A stretch of DNA of 33,597 nucleotides from Collodictyon triciliatum. Taxonomy: Eukaryota > CRuMs. The stretch's first letter is position 1. Every line of letters starts with the position of its first letter. The translations under genes were made by a program, and so were the position numbers. The stretch is from positions 1 through 33,597 of the forward strand of contig JBHJMP010001080.1 in the NCBI GenBank assembly GCA_043381765.1. The letters run 5' to 3'. The notes beneath the pieces are model-generated. The model saw only the letters and a program-made list of their open reading frames with translations. It was not told the DNA's origin and did not search any database. Positions 13,901 through 23,243 of the stretch are shown one piece after another.

Positions 13901-14057
13901 CATTATTATTATCATTATTATTATCATTATTATTATCATTTTTATCATCATTATTATTATTATCATTATTATTGTTATTATTATTGTTATTATTATTGTT
14001 ATTATTATTGTTATTATTGTTGTTATTATTGTTGTTATTATTGTTGTTATTATTGTG
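13901..14057. repeat. ATT/ATC/GTT trinucleotide repeat
   Basis: About 50 triplets grade from ATT with ATC interruptions to ATT with GTT interruptions. The gradual change suggests expansion by slippage with regional substitutions. It lies 80 bp upstream of the sacsin-like start codon, within its probable 5' UTR or promoter. Confidence 0.95.
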
Positions 14058-14187
14058 TTAGGTATATCGTTGCCAGTTATTGTGTTAGAGCAGCTGCAGC
14101 ATAACTCATGGTTGAAGCAATAATCGGTGAAAGTTGTGAGACCTATGTTGCTTTATACCCAGTCCCATTTTATACGGCACGGGTATG

Positions 14188-14318
14188 GGAAACAACATAA
14201 TAATTCGACTGCGCCAATAAGGAGCACTCTAGAAAACACATAAGAAAATCATGCGCATATAAGGAAACAACATAATAATTGGACTGCGCCAATAAGGAGC
14301 ACTCTAGAAAACACATAA
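14188..14318. repeat. Tandem duplication, 75-bp period
   Basis: A 56-nt core beginning GGAAACAACATAATAATT occurs at 14188-14243 and again at 14263-14318 with one difference (C to G). Both copies contain GCGCCAATAAGG and CACTCTAGAAAACACATAA. The linker after each copy is also partly similar. It sits in the divergent spacer, about 370 bp from the sacsin-like start and 820 bp from the reductase start. Confidence 0.9.
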
Positions 14319-15135
14319 ATAGCAAAAGCATGAGCATCTGGTTTTCGCTCTTGACAATCTCGGAAAGGGTGAATGTCATTACTTCTCTTAGGGGAGACAG
14401 AGCAAGACCCAAGCACCTTGTTGCTAGTGACCATTACTGCCAGGCGTTCGTGAGTCTGGGGCTGCACTAAGGCAGCAGCGGTTTATCGCTACTAATCCTT
14501 CATAAAGTTGCGCTTTGTAGGATTAAGCTCTAAAACTGTGCTGATGTACAGGTGTTTGCAAGCAGATGCCTCGAAAGGGCGGAATGTATATCTAAGCGAA
14601 GCCCTAGCACCAGTTTTCTCTTTTCAAAAGAATAATGTGAGAAAAATGAAAAAAGACCTCACCTAGCACGCAGCACGGCAACAGAGTTTATAAATCTTCA
14701 ATTCAAGTAAATCGTGAAAGGTTGTCTCCCTCTTATTTATTTTTTTTTTATTTGAAACGAAGCCAAAGTCTATTTTCTAGCGAATGCCATCCAAAAACTC
14801 CCTAGAAGCGATTTTTTTTATTTTATTTTTTTATTTGCAGCACTCTACTCACACCTCCTTGTTTTCGTGACACTGTTGAGTTCAAAGCCGATTTCTTGCG
14901 CTGCTTCTTCCTGTTTCATCCTGAAAGCTGCTTTTTCTTCTCTTTTTTTATTCTACAACGCAACACCGCACAGCCTCGATATACCTGGAAAACATGAAAA
15001 GACGTAGCGATCATTCAAGATAACCACACAAAACATCTGGCTGCATGGTTTCTTTTACAACTGGGAGAGAAGGACAACAAAGAGTTTTCTATAGTGTCTG
15101 TTTTCTAACACGCTTACACAGCAAAGGCGCAGAGA

Positions 15136-17333
15136 ATGGCTGATTCACCTGACCGCAGCGTCTCACGAGTGGCTTATGTAACTGGTGCGACTGGTTTCCT
15201 GGGCCTGAACATCGTGGAGCAACTGCTTGAGAAAGGCTGGAAAGTCTATGCTTTGCATCGCACTTCGTCCCCAGTGAAGCACCTGCAGGCTCTGGGCCAA
15301 GCAGGGTTTTCCGGAAGTCTGACTGAGGTTATTGGTGACATAACAGACATCGAATCCCTGCGCCGGACGCTTCCTGAAAACGTCGATGCTGTCTTTCATG
15401 TTGCTGCAGACACAAACATGTGGTCGGGAAACAATGATCGGCAGGTCTGTGTTCTGCTGATGCGATGTTCTTGTCTGTGTCCACAGCACACTATTTAGTT
15501 TGTGGGGTCTAAAGACGATTCTTCATATTCATGGTGACTTTGTTTTGACTTGTTTTTGACTATACCTGCTTCTTTTTTCCGTCACGGTCTGGCATTCCCA
15601 TTTAGCATTACATGTGATTGGCCTTTCATACGCATATGTTACTTTGTCTCGCAAGTTTGAAAGAGTAATCCTATCATTCGTCAACACAAGACTAGAATTA
15701 ACGTCGACGGGACTAGAAATGTTGTCGCTGTTTGTTTGGAGAAGAAAGCCAAGAAACTCATACACACTTCGTCTATCTCAGGTATTCACCTCCTCCATTA
15801 TGTGAATATAAATACATAGTAATATACGTGTATGAGTTCGTATCTTAAATAACTTCGTTTTACTTCTACTTTATGATTTGCATCAGAGTGAAAAAAAATT
15901 ACCTTAGACATCCTGAAAGAATGCTCGTGGATATGGATGATACACTTGTCTAAATATACTAATGTCTTATTCACAAAATTTCTGAAAGCTTATTGCCAGC
16001 TACACAAAACCACCCCGATTGTTGAGACAGACGAGAAACTTGGGTCTCGCTTTTGGGTCAACTACCATCGCACTAAACACCTGGCTGAGGAGGAGGTGTT
16101 CAAGGGGATTGAACAAGGCCTTTATGCTGTGCTGCTTAATCCGTGTCATATAGTCGGTAAATGCGCTTATGTCCTTAAAGCTTTTGAGATTTACCAATAA
16201 CAATGAATGTTAGTAGGAGAAAGACCATACCCATACACTTTAGTTGGTGAACACACCAGCTCTTCACTACAAGCCAATATGGCATTTATAGCTAACCCAT
16301 ACCATCTTCTTCGAAAGGCAAATATGACACGTCTTCATGGGCACGCCTCTTTATTATGGTCCATAACCAATCCCTTCCGGGGATTGGAAGTGGTGGCGGG
16401 AACTTTTGCCATGGAGCTGAAGTTGCCAGGGCTCACATTGAAGCTGTCGATAAGGGCCGCAGCGGAGAGAATTATATTCTTGGTGGTAAGGGGGTGCATT
16501 AAAATCGCGATTTTCTCGATTTTTTTTTTGAAAAAAAAACAACAAAATATTTAAAATGATGAAGAATGATCATGTTCTTGCATACATGAGCAATCTTTGA
16601 GTCTAAAGAAATGTGATAGAACATTAATCATTTACATTTCTCCTTTCTTCAAGCTGTTTTCTTTTCTTTTTTATTTGTATTTGGATAACAGAGTGAAAAA
16701 CTGTGTATGTTTTGTTGAATGTCTCTTGCTTGCTTTAGGGCCGACTTTGCCTATGGCAGAATTCGTCCGTCGGATTGCCGCTGCTGATGGCGTCGATTAC
16801 AACCCACGGGTCTTTCCAGATTTTCTTCTGCAAGCTTATGGATCAATCAACGGATTTTTTTCATGGTCAAAATCCTCCTTTTTGGCTTCTTCATTTTGGA
16901 ACATGTTTATCTTTTGCTCATAGCCTCCATTTTTGAGACACCATGCAGACCCATCATTCGTTGAATACATGAAATTGTGTTCTATCCTCTCCTTCCCTTT
17001 TTTATTCTTTATTTCTCTATTTCTTTATTTCTTTATTTCTTTATTTCTTTATTTCTTTATTTCTTTTCGACTTCACATCCAGAGAAATCGGTGCTTCCTA
17101 TTCCCATAGACAACAATGGCTGGATAACAACGCATATTAACCACAATTGCGCAAACAGGTTCACCCAGAGAGAACCCGAGGTCACACCCGAGACTGCATC
17201 TATGATGGCGCATCGCTACGAAGTAGACTCCTCAAAGGCCCGCGCTGAGTTGGGATACAACGACAGTTGCGACGTGGACAACAGCATCCGCGAGTCCATA
17301 GAGTTTCTCAAGCAGGAAGGTCTCTGGCGCTAA
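15136..17333 (+). CDS. NAD(P)-dependent dihydroflavonol-4-reductase-like enzyme (extended SDR)
   Basis: An oxidoreductase of the extended short-chain dehydrogenase family, closest in pattern to dihydroflavonol-4-reductase-like enzymes that reduce a ketone or aldehyde with NADPH. Six exons close perfectly into 345 codons: 15136-15444, 15691-15781, 15989-16156, 16318-16485, 16739-16865 and 17159-17333 (intron phases 0, 1, 1, 1, 2). The Rossmann glycine motif TGATGFLG is at residues 16-23. The conserved INVDGTRNVV follows the first junction. The active-site serine lies in HTSSIS, and the catalytic YxxxK is in NYHRTK. The cofactor-domain continuation HIVGKYDTSSWARLF is rebuilt across the exon 3-4 junction, which strongly supports the splicing. 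The length is normal for the family. There is no signal peptide, so it is probably cytosolic. The substrate cannot be read from sequence; the flavonoid name is only a family label. Confidence 0.94.
17008..17066 (+). repeat. (TTTCTTTA)n repeat in the last intron of the reductase
   Basis: About six copies of a TTTCTTTA-type unit lie in the intron 16866-17158. They form a long pyrimidine-rich tract on the sense strand, about 90 nt upstream of the acceptor AACAG/G. Confidence 0.8.
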
Positions 17334-17608
17334 GCCCTAATTCGCAGGTTGTTCTAATCTGGAACATACAGCCGATTAAAAAAGAAGCAACCCAGATCAC
17401 AACGCTGATGTCCCGATCTGGAGTGATCTGACTTGATCTCATTTAATGATCACATAAACCCAGAGAGCACCACTCTCGCCAGCTATTATCTGTGGGAGAA
17501 CAGTTTGTGCAACATAGGAGAAAAGGAAAGAAAGAGAGAGAAACGAGTTTGTCAGCTGGCTGATCAGCGATTCTTCTTACTCTTCCAGATTTGTTTTGAG
17601 AGAGAGTC

Positions 17609-17650
17609 ATGGCCGATCCAATCAACGTCAAGGCGATCGATGTGAGCCCA
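17609..17650 (+). CDS. Possible 5' end of a gene cut by the assembly gap
   Basis: An ATG opens a 14-codon frame, MADPINVKAIDVSP, that runs into the N gap. It starts 275 bp after the reductase stop. On the opposite strand the same DNA also reads as a plausible protein end (WAHIDRLDVDWIGHDSLSK, then more residues to a TGA), so the strand is not settled. The family cannot be recognised from this fragment. Confidence 0.4.
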
Positions 17651-18443
17651 NNNNNNNNNNNNNNNNNNNNNNNNNNNNNNNNNNNNNNNNNNNNNNNNNN
17701 NNNNNNNNNNNNNNNNNNNNNNNNNNNNNNNNNNNNNNNNNNNNNNNNNNNNNNNNNNNNNNNNNNNNNNNNNNNNNNNNNNNNNNNNNNNNNNNNNNNN
17801 NNNNNNNNNNNNNNNNNNNNNNNNNNNNNNNNNNNNNNNNNNNNNNNNNNNNNNNNNNNNNNNNNNNNNNNNNNNNNNNNNNNNNNNNNNNNNNNNNNNN
17901 NNNNNNNNNNNNNNNNNNNNNNNNNNNNNNNNNNNNNNNNNNNNNNNNNNNNNNNNNNNNNNNNNNNNNNNNNNNNNNNNNNNNNNNNNNNNNNNNNNNN
18001 NNNNNNNNNNNNNNNNNNNNNNNNNNNNNNNNNNNNNNNNNNNNNNNNNNNNNNNNNNNNNNNNNNNNNNNNNNNNNNNNNNNNNNNNNNNNNNNNNNNN
18101 NNNNNNNNNNNNNNNNNNNNNNNNNNNNNNNNNNNNNNNNNNNNNNNNNNNNNNNNNNNNNNNNNNNNNNNNNNNNNNNNNNNNNNNNNNNNNNNNNNNN
18201 NNNNNNNNNNNNNNNNNNNNNNNNNNNNNNNNNNNNNNNNNNNNNNNNNNNNNNNNNNNNNNNNNNNNNNNNNNNNNNNNNNNNNNNNNNNNNNNNNNNN
18301 NNNNNNNNNNNNNNNNNNNNNNNNNNNNNNNNNNNNNNNNNNNNNNNNNNNNNNNNNNNNNNNNNNNNNNNNNNNNNNNNNNNNNNNNNNNNNNNNNNNN
18401 NNNNNNNNNNNNNNNNNNNNNNNNNNNNNNNNNNNNNNNNNNN
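17651..18443. other. Assembly gap (793 Ns)
   Basis: A continuous run of N. The true length may differ from 793, so frames on the two sides cannot be compared. Open frames reported across it are meaningless. The flanks suggest that coding sequence lies inside. Confidence 1.
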
Positions 18444-18510
18444 GGTGAGCGACGTATCGAAAGGCCGCGATGGAAGCCTCCAGCGCAATATCTTCAATCC
18501 GCTCGAATAA
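18444..18510 (+). CDS. Possible 3' end of the gene hidden by the gap
   Basis: On the plus strand the frame VSDVSKGRDGSLQRNIFNPLE ends with TAA at 18508-18510. AATAAA overlaps the stop, and a second ATAAAG-type signal lies near 18695. On the minus strand, TACTAATG followed by CTCTTTATTCGAG resembles a branch point and acceptor before the frame RIEDIALEASIAAFRYVAH, which enters the gap. Either reading could be real; both are short. Confidence 0.35.
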
Positions 18511-19091
18511 AGAGACCAAGTTGGTCATTAGTAGCCATCCAAAATAAAAGAACTGAAGCAAAATTGGACAGCACCAGGAATGAGACGCCCTTGTACCAAA
18601 CCCGAAGATATATGTGATATGGATATATGTGTGTTTATAGAATGTGTTTTTTTTTGAGTGCCATCGAGTATTTCTGCATGTGCGTAAAGGGTTAAATAAA
18701 GTAAAAAATCAGTCTGTGTGCGACGTTAGAATTTCCTTCGTTCTCCACCCAATATGAGGCGCGCGAGTCTGTCATCGTCGATATTGCAAGCATTTTACCC
18801 AAAGCGCAGGAGAATGGGAGGGAACACCGAGTTGAATAGAGGAAGAGATATGCCGAAGCGGTGTTCACATTCGATACTGTCATGTTACATTCTTGAAAGA
18901 GGAAACGCCCGTTTCTTCGAGGATGCATCACCTACAGAATATAACGTATTTAGGCTACATACATTCATACATATAAAAAAAAAAAGACAGGAATGGGACG
19001 AGCGTTTAATGTTCCGTTGTTAGAAATTTCCAACTTTTGTCGATGCCATAATGGAAATATATATAAGTGAGTCGAAAGTGGGGATGGTAAG
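18511..19091. other. Stretch without a supported gene
   Basis: This DNA probably holds the 3' flank of the gap gene and of the TIG-domain gene. It contains AATAAA-type signals on the plus strand near 18695. No frame with protein-like composition and splice support was found. Confidence 0.5.
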
Positions 19092-21105
19092 TCAGAGGCT
19101 CCATGTGCTACCTCCTCCAACCACATATGTGAAATCGAGCGGGTCTGAGAAGTTGCGGCCATCATTAGTCACGCGCACTTGGGCCTGGATTTCGGTCCCT
19201 GGGGGAAACGGTCCACCCGGACAAGGTGGGGCCTGGAAGAATGAGACGCAGTCTGAATAGAGGTCGATGTCTGTGGCCCTTGCTGTGCCGTGAGGTGTGG
19301 TGAACAGTACGCTGAAGTAGGGGCCTGTGATGAACGGGCTTCCAATAACGTGCATGGTCACACCGCCTTCGACGGGTCCGCTGTTGCAGCTCAATGTGCG
19401 GAGTTTCACGTTTCCTGAAGATGCACAAAACAATTAGAAGGCAGAGATAACTCAAGGTAGGTCACAAAAAAGAAAAAATGAAACGAAAAAGAATCAGAGA
19501 CAGAAACAGAAGCAGAAAAAAATGTTATATTCAAAGTACTGCGTCGTTCCAGAACTTTCTTGTGGGAGTAAGTGTAAAAGGAGCGCGTAAGCTTTCGAAA
19601 AATCGGCATCATCGGGTCTCCTCCAAGAATTGTCAGACATAAGCAAAAATCTCGCTCATTATGCTTTGCAGAGGCCTCGGATATGTTAAGATTATTGAAC
19701 ATAAATACACCTAATTTTTCCAGAGTTGAAGTAGTTAGTGGTGAAACACATGCGAATATAAGGATACAGACTCTTCCTTTAAATCTTTCGTTCAAACTAA
19801 ATATTGATTCCAGAGTCAAACAACTGATAGAAAAGCTTGTATAAAATCGTATATGGGTTTCATTCTTATCCTTATACAATGGCGTTGAAGTGAGATGGAA
19901 CCGGCAGTTAATTATAAAGAAAACTGACCGTTAGATTGCACATTCACAATCGTGGTTCCACCAAGAATTCTATCACCAGCAGGAACAGTCTGAGGTGCAT
20001 CCGAGACTTCACTTGGAGCATAGCACAACTCTGCTTTCACCAAAAGCTGTGTTTCAGGCAAAATACTCCGTCCAATGACAGACCCGATGACAGAGAAATT
20101 TCTAATGAGGTTTCATACGTGTTTTTATTATTATCAATTCACCAACAATAGTATCAATAATTATGATATCAATCACGACAATAAAGTAGGACTATTCCAT
20201 AAAATGGCTTTCCAGAAGGAAACCCCGAATCGAGACACAACTCCACCAAGGAAATAATCATTTAAATATGCATATCATCATAACGGACAAGTATGAATGG
20301 GTTTCACTTCAATCTTCATAAACAAATCAAATTTTCATAAAATACTTCGATGGGGGTGGTAGGTATAACACAGATATGTGTATATATATATAAATGGTGG
20401 CAACTAAAACAAAGACAAGAGAACCAATCCCGACAAAACAGGGCAGAGCACCTGACTTCACGAGGCGTCCTCGTCCTGACCTCGACCGGGGGTTGCGTGT
20501 CGAGAAGGATGTCCAGGTCGGAGCGAAGGGCAGACAAGTCAAGGGTTTGCGCAGTCATGGAGAGGGGCGACTGGAAGGCAGCAGCAGAGGACAGGCCTTG
20601 TAGAGCCGCAGCCCGAGTGTCCTGATGCAGCAGATGAGCGTGCTGGAAGTGTGTGAGTGAGGCGGGTGATGACCCCATTGCCCGGGACGTAGCCATCTGC
20701 ATCGGCACGGGCATTGCAACTGCCAGTGGGTGCTGCGAGACGTTTCCGTTTCCGTTTCCATTTCCAATTATACTTACACTTGCACTCACACTGGGGTTGA
20801 GAATGGTGTTTGGATTCGCATTTGCATTCGCACCCGCGGAGGGCGTCCGCCCGACTCCGAAGCGCGCATTGCACGCTGTGATGACGGGGTCCTGCGTGTG
20901 GCCGGAGGCAAAGGGCTCCTGCTTGATGAGGGCCGATTGCACCAGATGTGCGTGCAGCATGGTTGGGTGCGGCTGTGCATAGAAGGTGTGTGGCGCAGAG
21001 GCCGACTGCGCGGGCGGGGCGAGTCGCATGCTGTGGCCGAGGGTGTGGTTTGTCTGCATCATAGATGGGTATGCTGCGTTTAGCGACTGCTGTTGTTGCT
21101 GTTGC

Positions 21106-21145
<40 letters not shown>

Positions 21146-21323
21146 GCTGTTGTTGTTGCTGCTGCTGTTGATAGTTTGCGAGGTTGGCTTCGTCGTGCAG
21201 GATCGAGTCGTCGCTCTGCTGGCTTTGGTCTGGCGACACGTAGTTGTCTCCCATGTGCGTGTATGACATGCCTTGGTTGAACAGCTCGCCGGAGTTGTCG
21301 GGGCGCAGCATGTTTTGTGACAT
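19092..21323 (-). CDS. Polyglutamine protein with C-terminal IPT/TIG domain, putative transcription regulator
   Basis: Three exons join in phase: 20452-21323 (donor TCAG/GTGCTC), 19929-20101 (ATTAG/A to AACG/GTCAGT) and 19092-19414 (CTTCAG/GA to stop TGA), giving 455 codons. Residues 52-79 are a polyglutamine run of about 28. IKQE near residue 133 fits the SUMOylation consensus. Asn/Gly-alternating and Met/Ala/His-rich low complexity follows. From about residue 352 the sequence is an IPT/TIG immunoglobulin-like domain: LSCNSGPVEGGVTMHVIGSPF, an FFQAPPC strand, and the closing NDGRNFSDPLDFTYV. TIG domains occur in Rel/NF-kB, CSL, COE, CAMTA and Spt23/Mga2 factors and in plexin-like surface proteins. 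The polyQ and SUMO site, and the lack of a signal peptide, favour a nuclear factor. No DNA-binding domain is recognisable before the TIG. The protein stops directly after the domain; a weak donor (GGAG/GTAGCA) could extend it. Confidence 0.75.
21089..21172 (-). repeat. CAG/CAA repeat coding for polyglutamine
   Basis: About 28 glutamine codons, mostly CAA with scattered CAG on the minus strand, in the first exon of the TIG-domain gene. The mixture of CAA and CAG suggests selection on the glutamine run, since a pure CAG array would slip more readily. Confidence 0.92.
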
Positions 21324-22618
21324 GGTTGTGCTGTTCGGCTTTTGTGGTGGGCTGGCTTGGGGCTTTGTAAAGACAGAAAAGAGAAGAGAAAAGAAAGAGA
21401 AGACAAGAGAAGACAGGAGAAAAAAGAAAGTTAATGAAAGTGTGTTGGTGGCTAGAATACATTATTTACGAGTCGTCACTTTTGGTTCAGTTCTATTCCT
21501 TCTCTCGCTCACTCCCCCGTTGCTTTTTTTTTTTTGGTTTTGGTTTTGGTTCCTGTGCATAAGACAAATGGCAGCGATGCTGGGATCGAATCGATCGCTC
21601 CGGCTTCGAATCCTGACGAAGTGAGCGACAAGATCGATCTCTTGGGACTATTTGTCTCTTCACTTTGCTTGTGGTTCGTTGCCTTGGACTTTATGCGATC
21701 GGTGTGCGTTTCTTCCGTTTCATGTTTTTTTTTTCTGTTCCTTTTGTTTTTCCGTTCAATCGGGAGATGGCAGTGCGCGACTTGCTTGTGCCGCTTTGCA
21801 AAGGGGGAAAACTGCAGCAACTGTGATGGCTTGTGATTGGGGAATTTGAATGACTGATTTCCATGGTGCAGATATTATACCTTATTTACCTCATTGTAAT
21901 GAATGTTCAGTTGGATTCTACATTTGTGGAATCTATAATGTGTGCATCATATAGAGCTTTCTGTGGCGGCCTATTTTTGGAATTCGTAGAAACCAAGATA
22001 ATTAAGGGTATTTGACGATGACAAATAGCCTTATTTGTATATAAATACTATATTATTTCCATAGAATTAATAATGCTATATTTAAAGTACATTTTTCTTA
22101 ATATGGAATTTTTAGATCCCGACTCGAAAAGTCCGGACTCAAGGAACTCGGGTGTGACCACAAAATCTATGCTATATAAACATGTACCTTTACCTTCCTA
22201 TATAAACTTCAGCAAGTCTGTGTAGTATCGGAAATCACGATAAACAGAAGATCATCACCGGACAAATCGAACCCGACGGACATCGAGAATCGCGGCAGAG
22301 CAGAAGAAGGGACACGACGGCGGCAGGCTGATGTGAGGGAAGACCACAGGCACACCACCAACAGAGCCCGGCAGATCCGAGGTAATACAACAAAGCCCAT
22401 TGACGCAGTACCACTATAATCTTTCGCTGCTCGGGAACCAATCAATACCAGCACAAATAGGCTGTTGCAGCATCTCAATAGTGGCTCTGTGACTCCCTAA
22501 CTGTGCAATAGAGAGTGCTGGCAGGACGTGGGGAGACGTCAAGTCTCTTCTCGGGCTGTCAGCAGGCTGACATACCAGGTGGAAGCCGCCTCGAAGCCAG
22601 AGTGACTGGTCTAGACCT
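21324..22618. other. Upstream region of the TIG-domain gene, no firm gene
   Basis: Probably holds the promoter and 5' UTR of the minus-strand TIG gene. Two TATATAA motifs on the plus strand (about 22173 and 22199) lie 26 nt apart. They precede an open stretch to about 22423 with no ATG, rich in Arg, Asp and Glu, ending after a possible donor CGAG/GTAATA. I cannot tell whether this is a gene or a decayed element. Confidence 0.4.
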
Positions 22619-23113
22619 ATGGCTTACCACTTCTACAGCCCAGCAACAGACAAAATCGATATTCCCATCGCCCTGTGTGTTTCAGCTGCAGTCTCTAGTC
22701 TCTCCATCTTGTGCCCCACAAGTAACTTTTTTTTTTGTAACTCTGTAGTTGCCCCCCTGACTTGCCACACGCAGCACGTGACGGAGCATGACATGGTAAG
22801 GCTCCACACACACACACGCTACCCTGCTTACTTGCCCACCAAACCTGCGTCCACACTGAAACAGTCAGCCGACTTCGATGGCTGTGGAGCCAGCAATGGT
22901 ATCCTTGTTCAAGTGCACGCTAGATCAAACACCGGATACGCTATGGCAGTTTCCCTTGGGCGCTCCTCTGCGGAGGAGTTAGCCCCGTGGGACCCAGCTA
23001 CGAAAACAAACCGGACATTCAAACCAATCGGTGCCCCACCGAGAGTGAACCGCCCTCTTTCACGTCTACCTCCTCCCTTGCTCTCTTGTAACGTCTTCCC
23101 CACTATCGCTTAG
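22619..23113 (+). CDS. Uncertain open reading frame, 164 codons
   Basis: An ATG-initiated frame of 164 codons on the plus strand that faces the SH3 gene tail to tail. It is not the shadow of a recognised gene. It contains a Phe run encoded by poly-T, a Thr/His-rich centre, a segment reading ASNGILVQVHARSNTGYAMA, and a Pro/Arg-rich C-terminus. No family was recognised and no splice support was found. A short inverted repeat (CTCCTC TGCG GAGGAG) occurs inside. It may be chance or a decayed element. Confidence 0.22.
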   Translation: MAYHFYSPATDKIDIPIALCVSAAVSSLSILCPTSNFFFCNSVVAPLTCHTQHVTEHDMVRLHTHTRYPAYLPTKPASTLKQSADFDGCGASNGILVQVHARSNTGYAMAVSLGRSSAEELAPWDPATKTNRTFKPIGAPPRVNRPLSRLPPPLLSCNVFPTIA

Positions 23114-23243
23114 GGTCTGCCCCCGCTCCTGGAGTGACACCGTGGGAACCCCAGAATCAGCGCAACATAGAATAAACCGAGCAAAGCGATTGAAAATTGA
23201 GGCGTGTTGGTTTCTCGCGGACTTTATTTTGCACAGGGTTGTG

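Larger units (their letters stand above)
13822..15135. promoter_or_regulatory. Divergent intergenic spacer between the sacsin-like gene and the reductase gene
   Basis: This stretch of 1.3 kb separates two start codons pointing away from each other, so it probably holds both promoters and 5' UTRs. It contains a triplet repeat (13901-14057), a tandem duplication carrying GCGCCAAT boxes (14188-14318), and T-rich DNA upstream of the reductase start. No TATA box at a convincing distance and no protein-like frame was found. Confidence 0.5.

Noticed and set aside
17443-18561. Open frames of 279-372 codons spanning the N gap
   Set aside because: They consist mainly of unknown residues, and the gap length may be arbitrary.
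21550-21625. Possible tRNA with TGGCAGCGATGCTGG (A-box-like) and CTTCGAATCC (B-box-like)
   Set aside because: The stems do not pair: neither the T-stem nor the acceptor stem can be formed.
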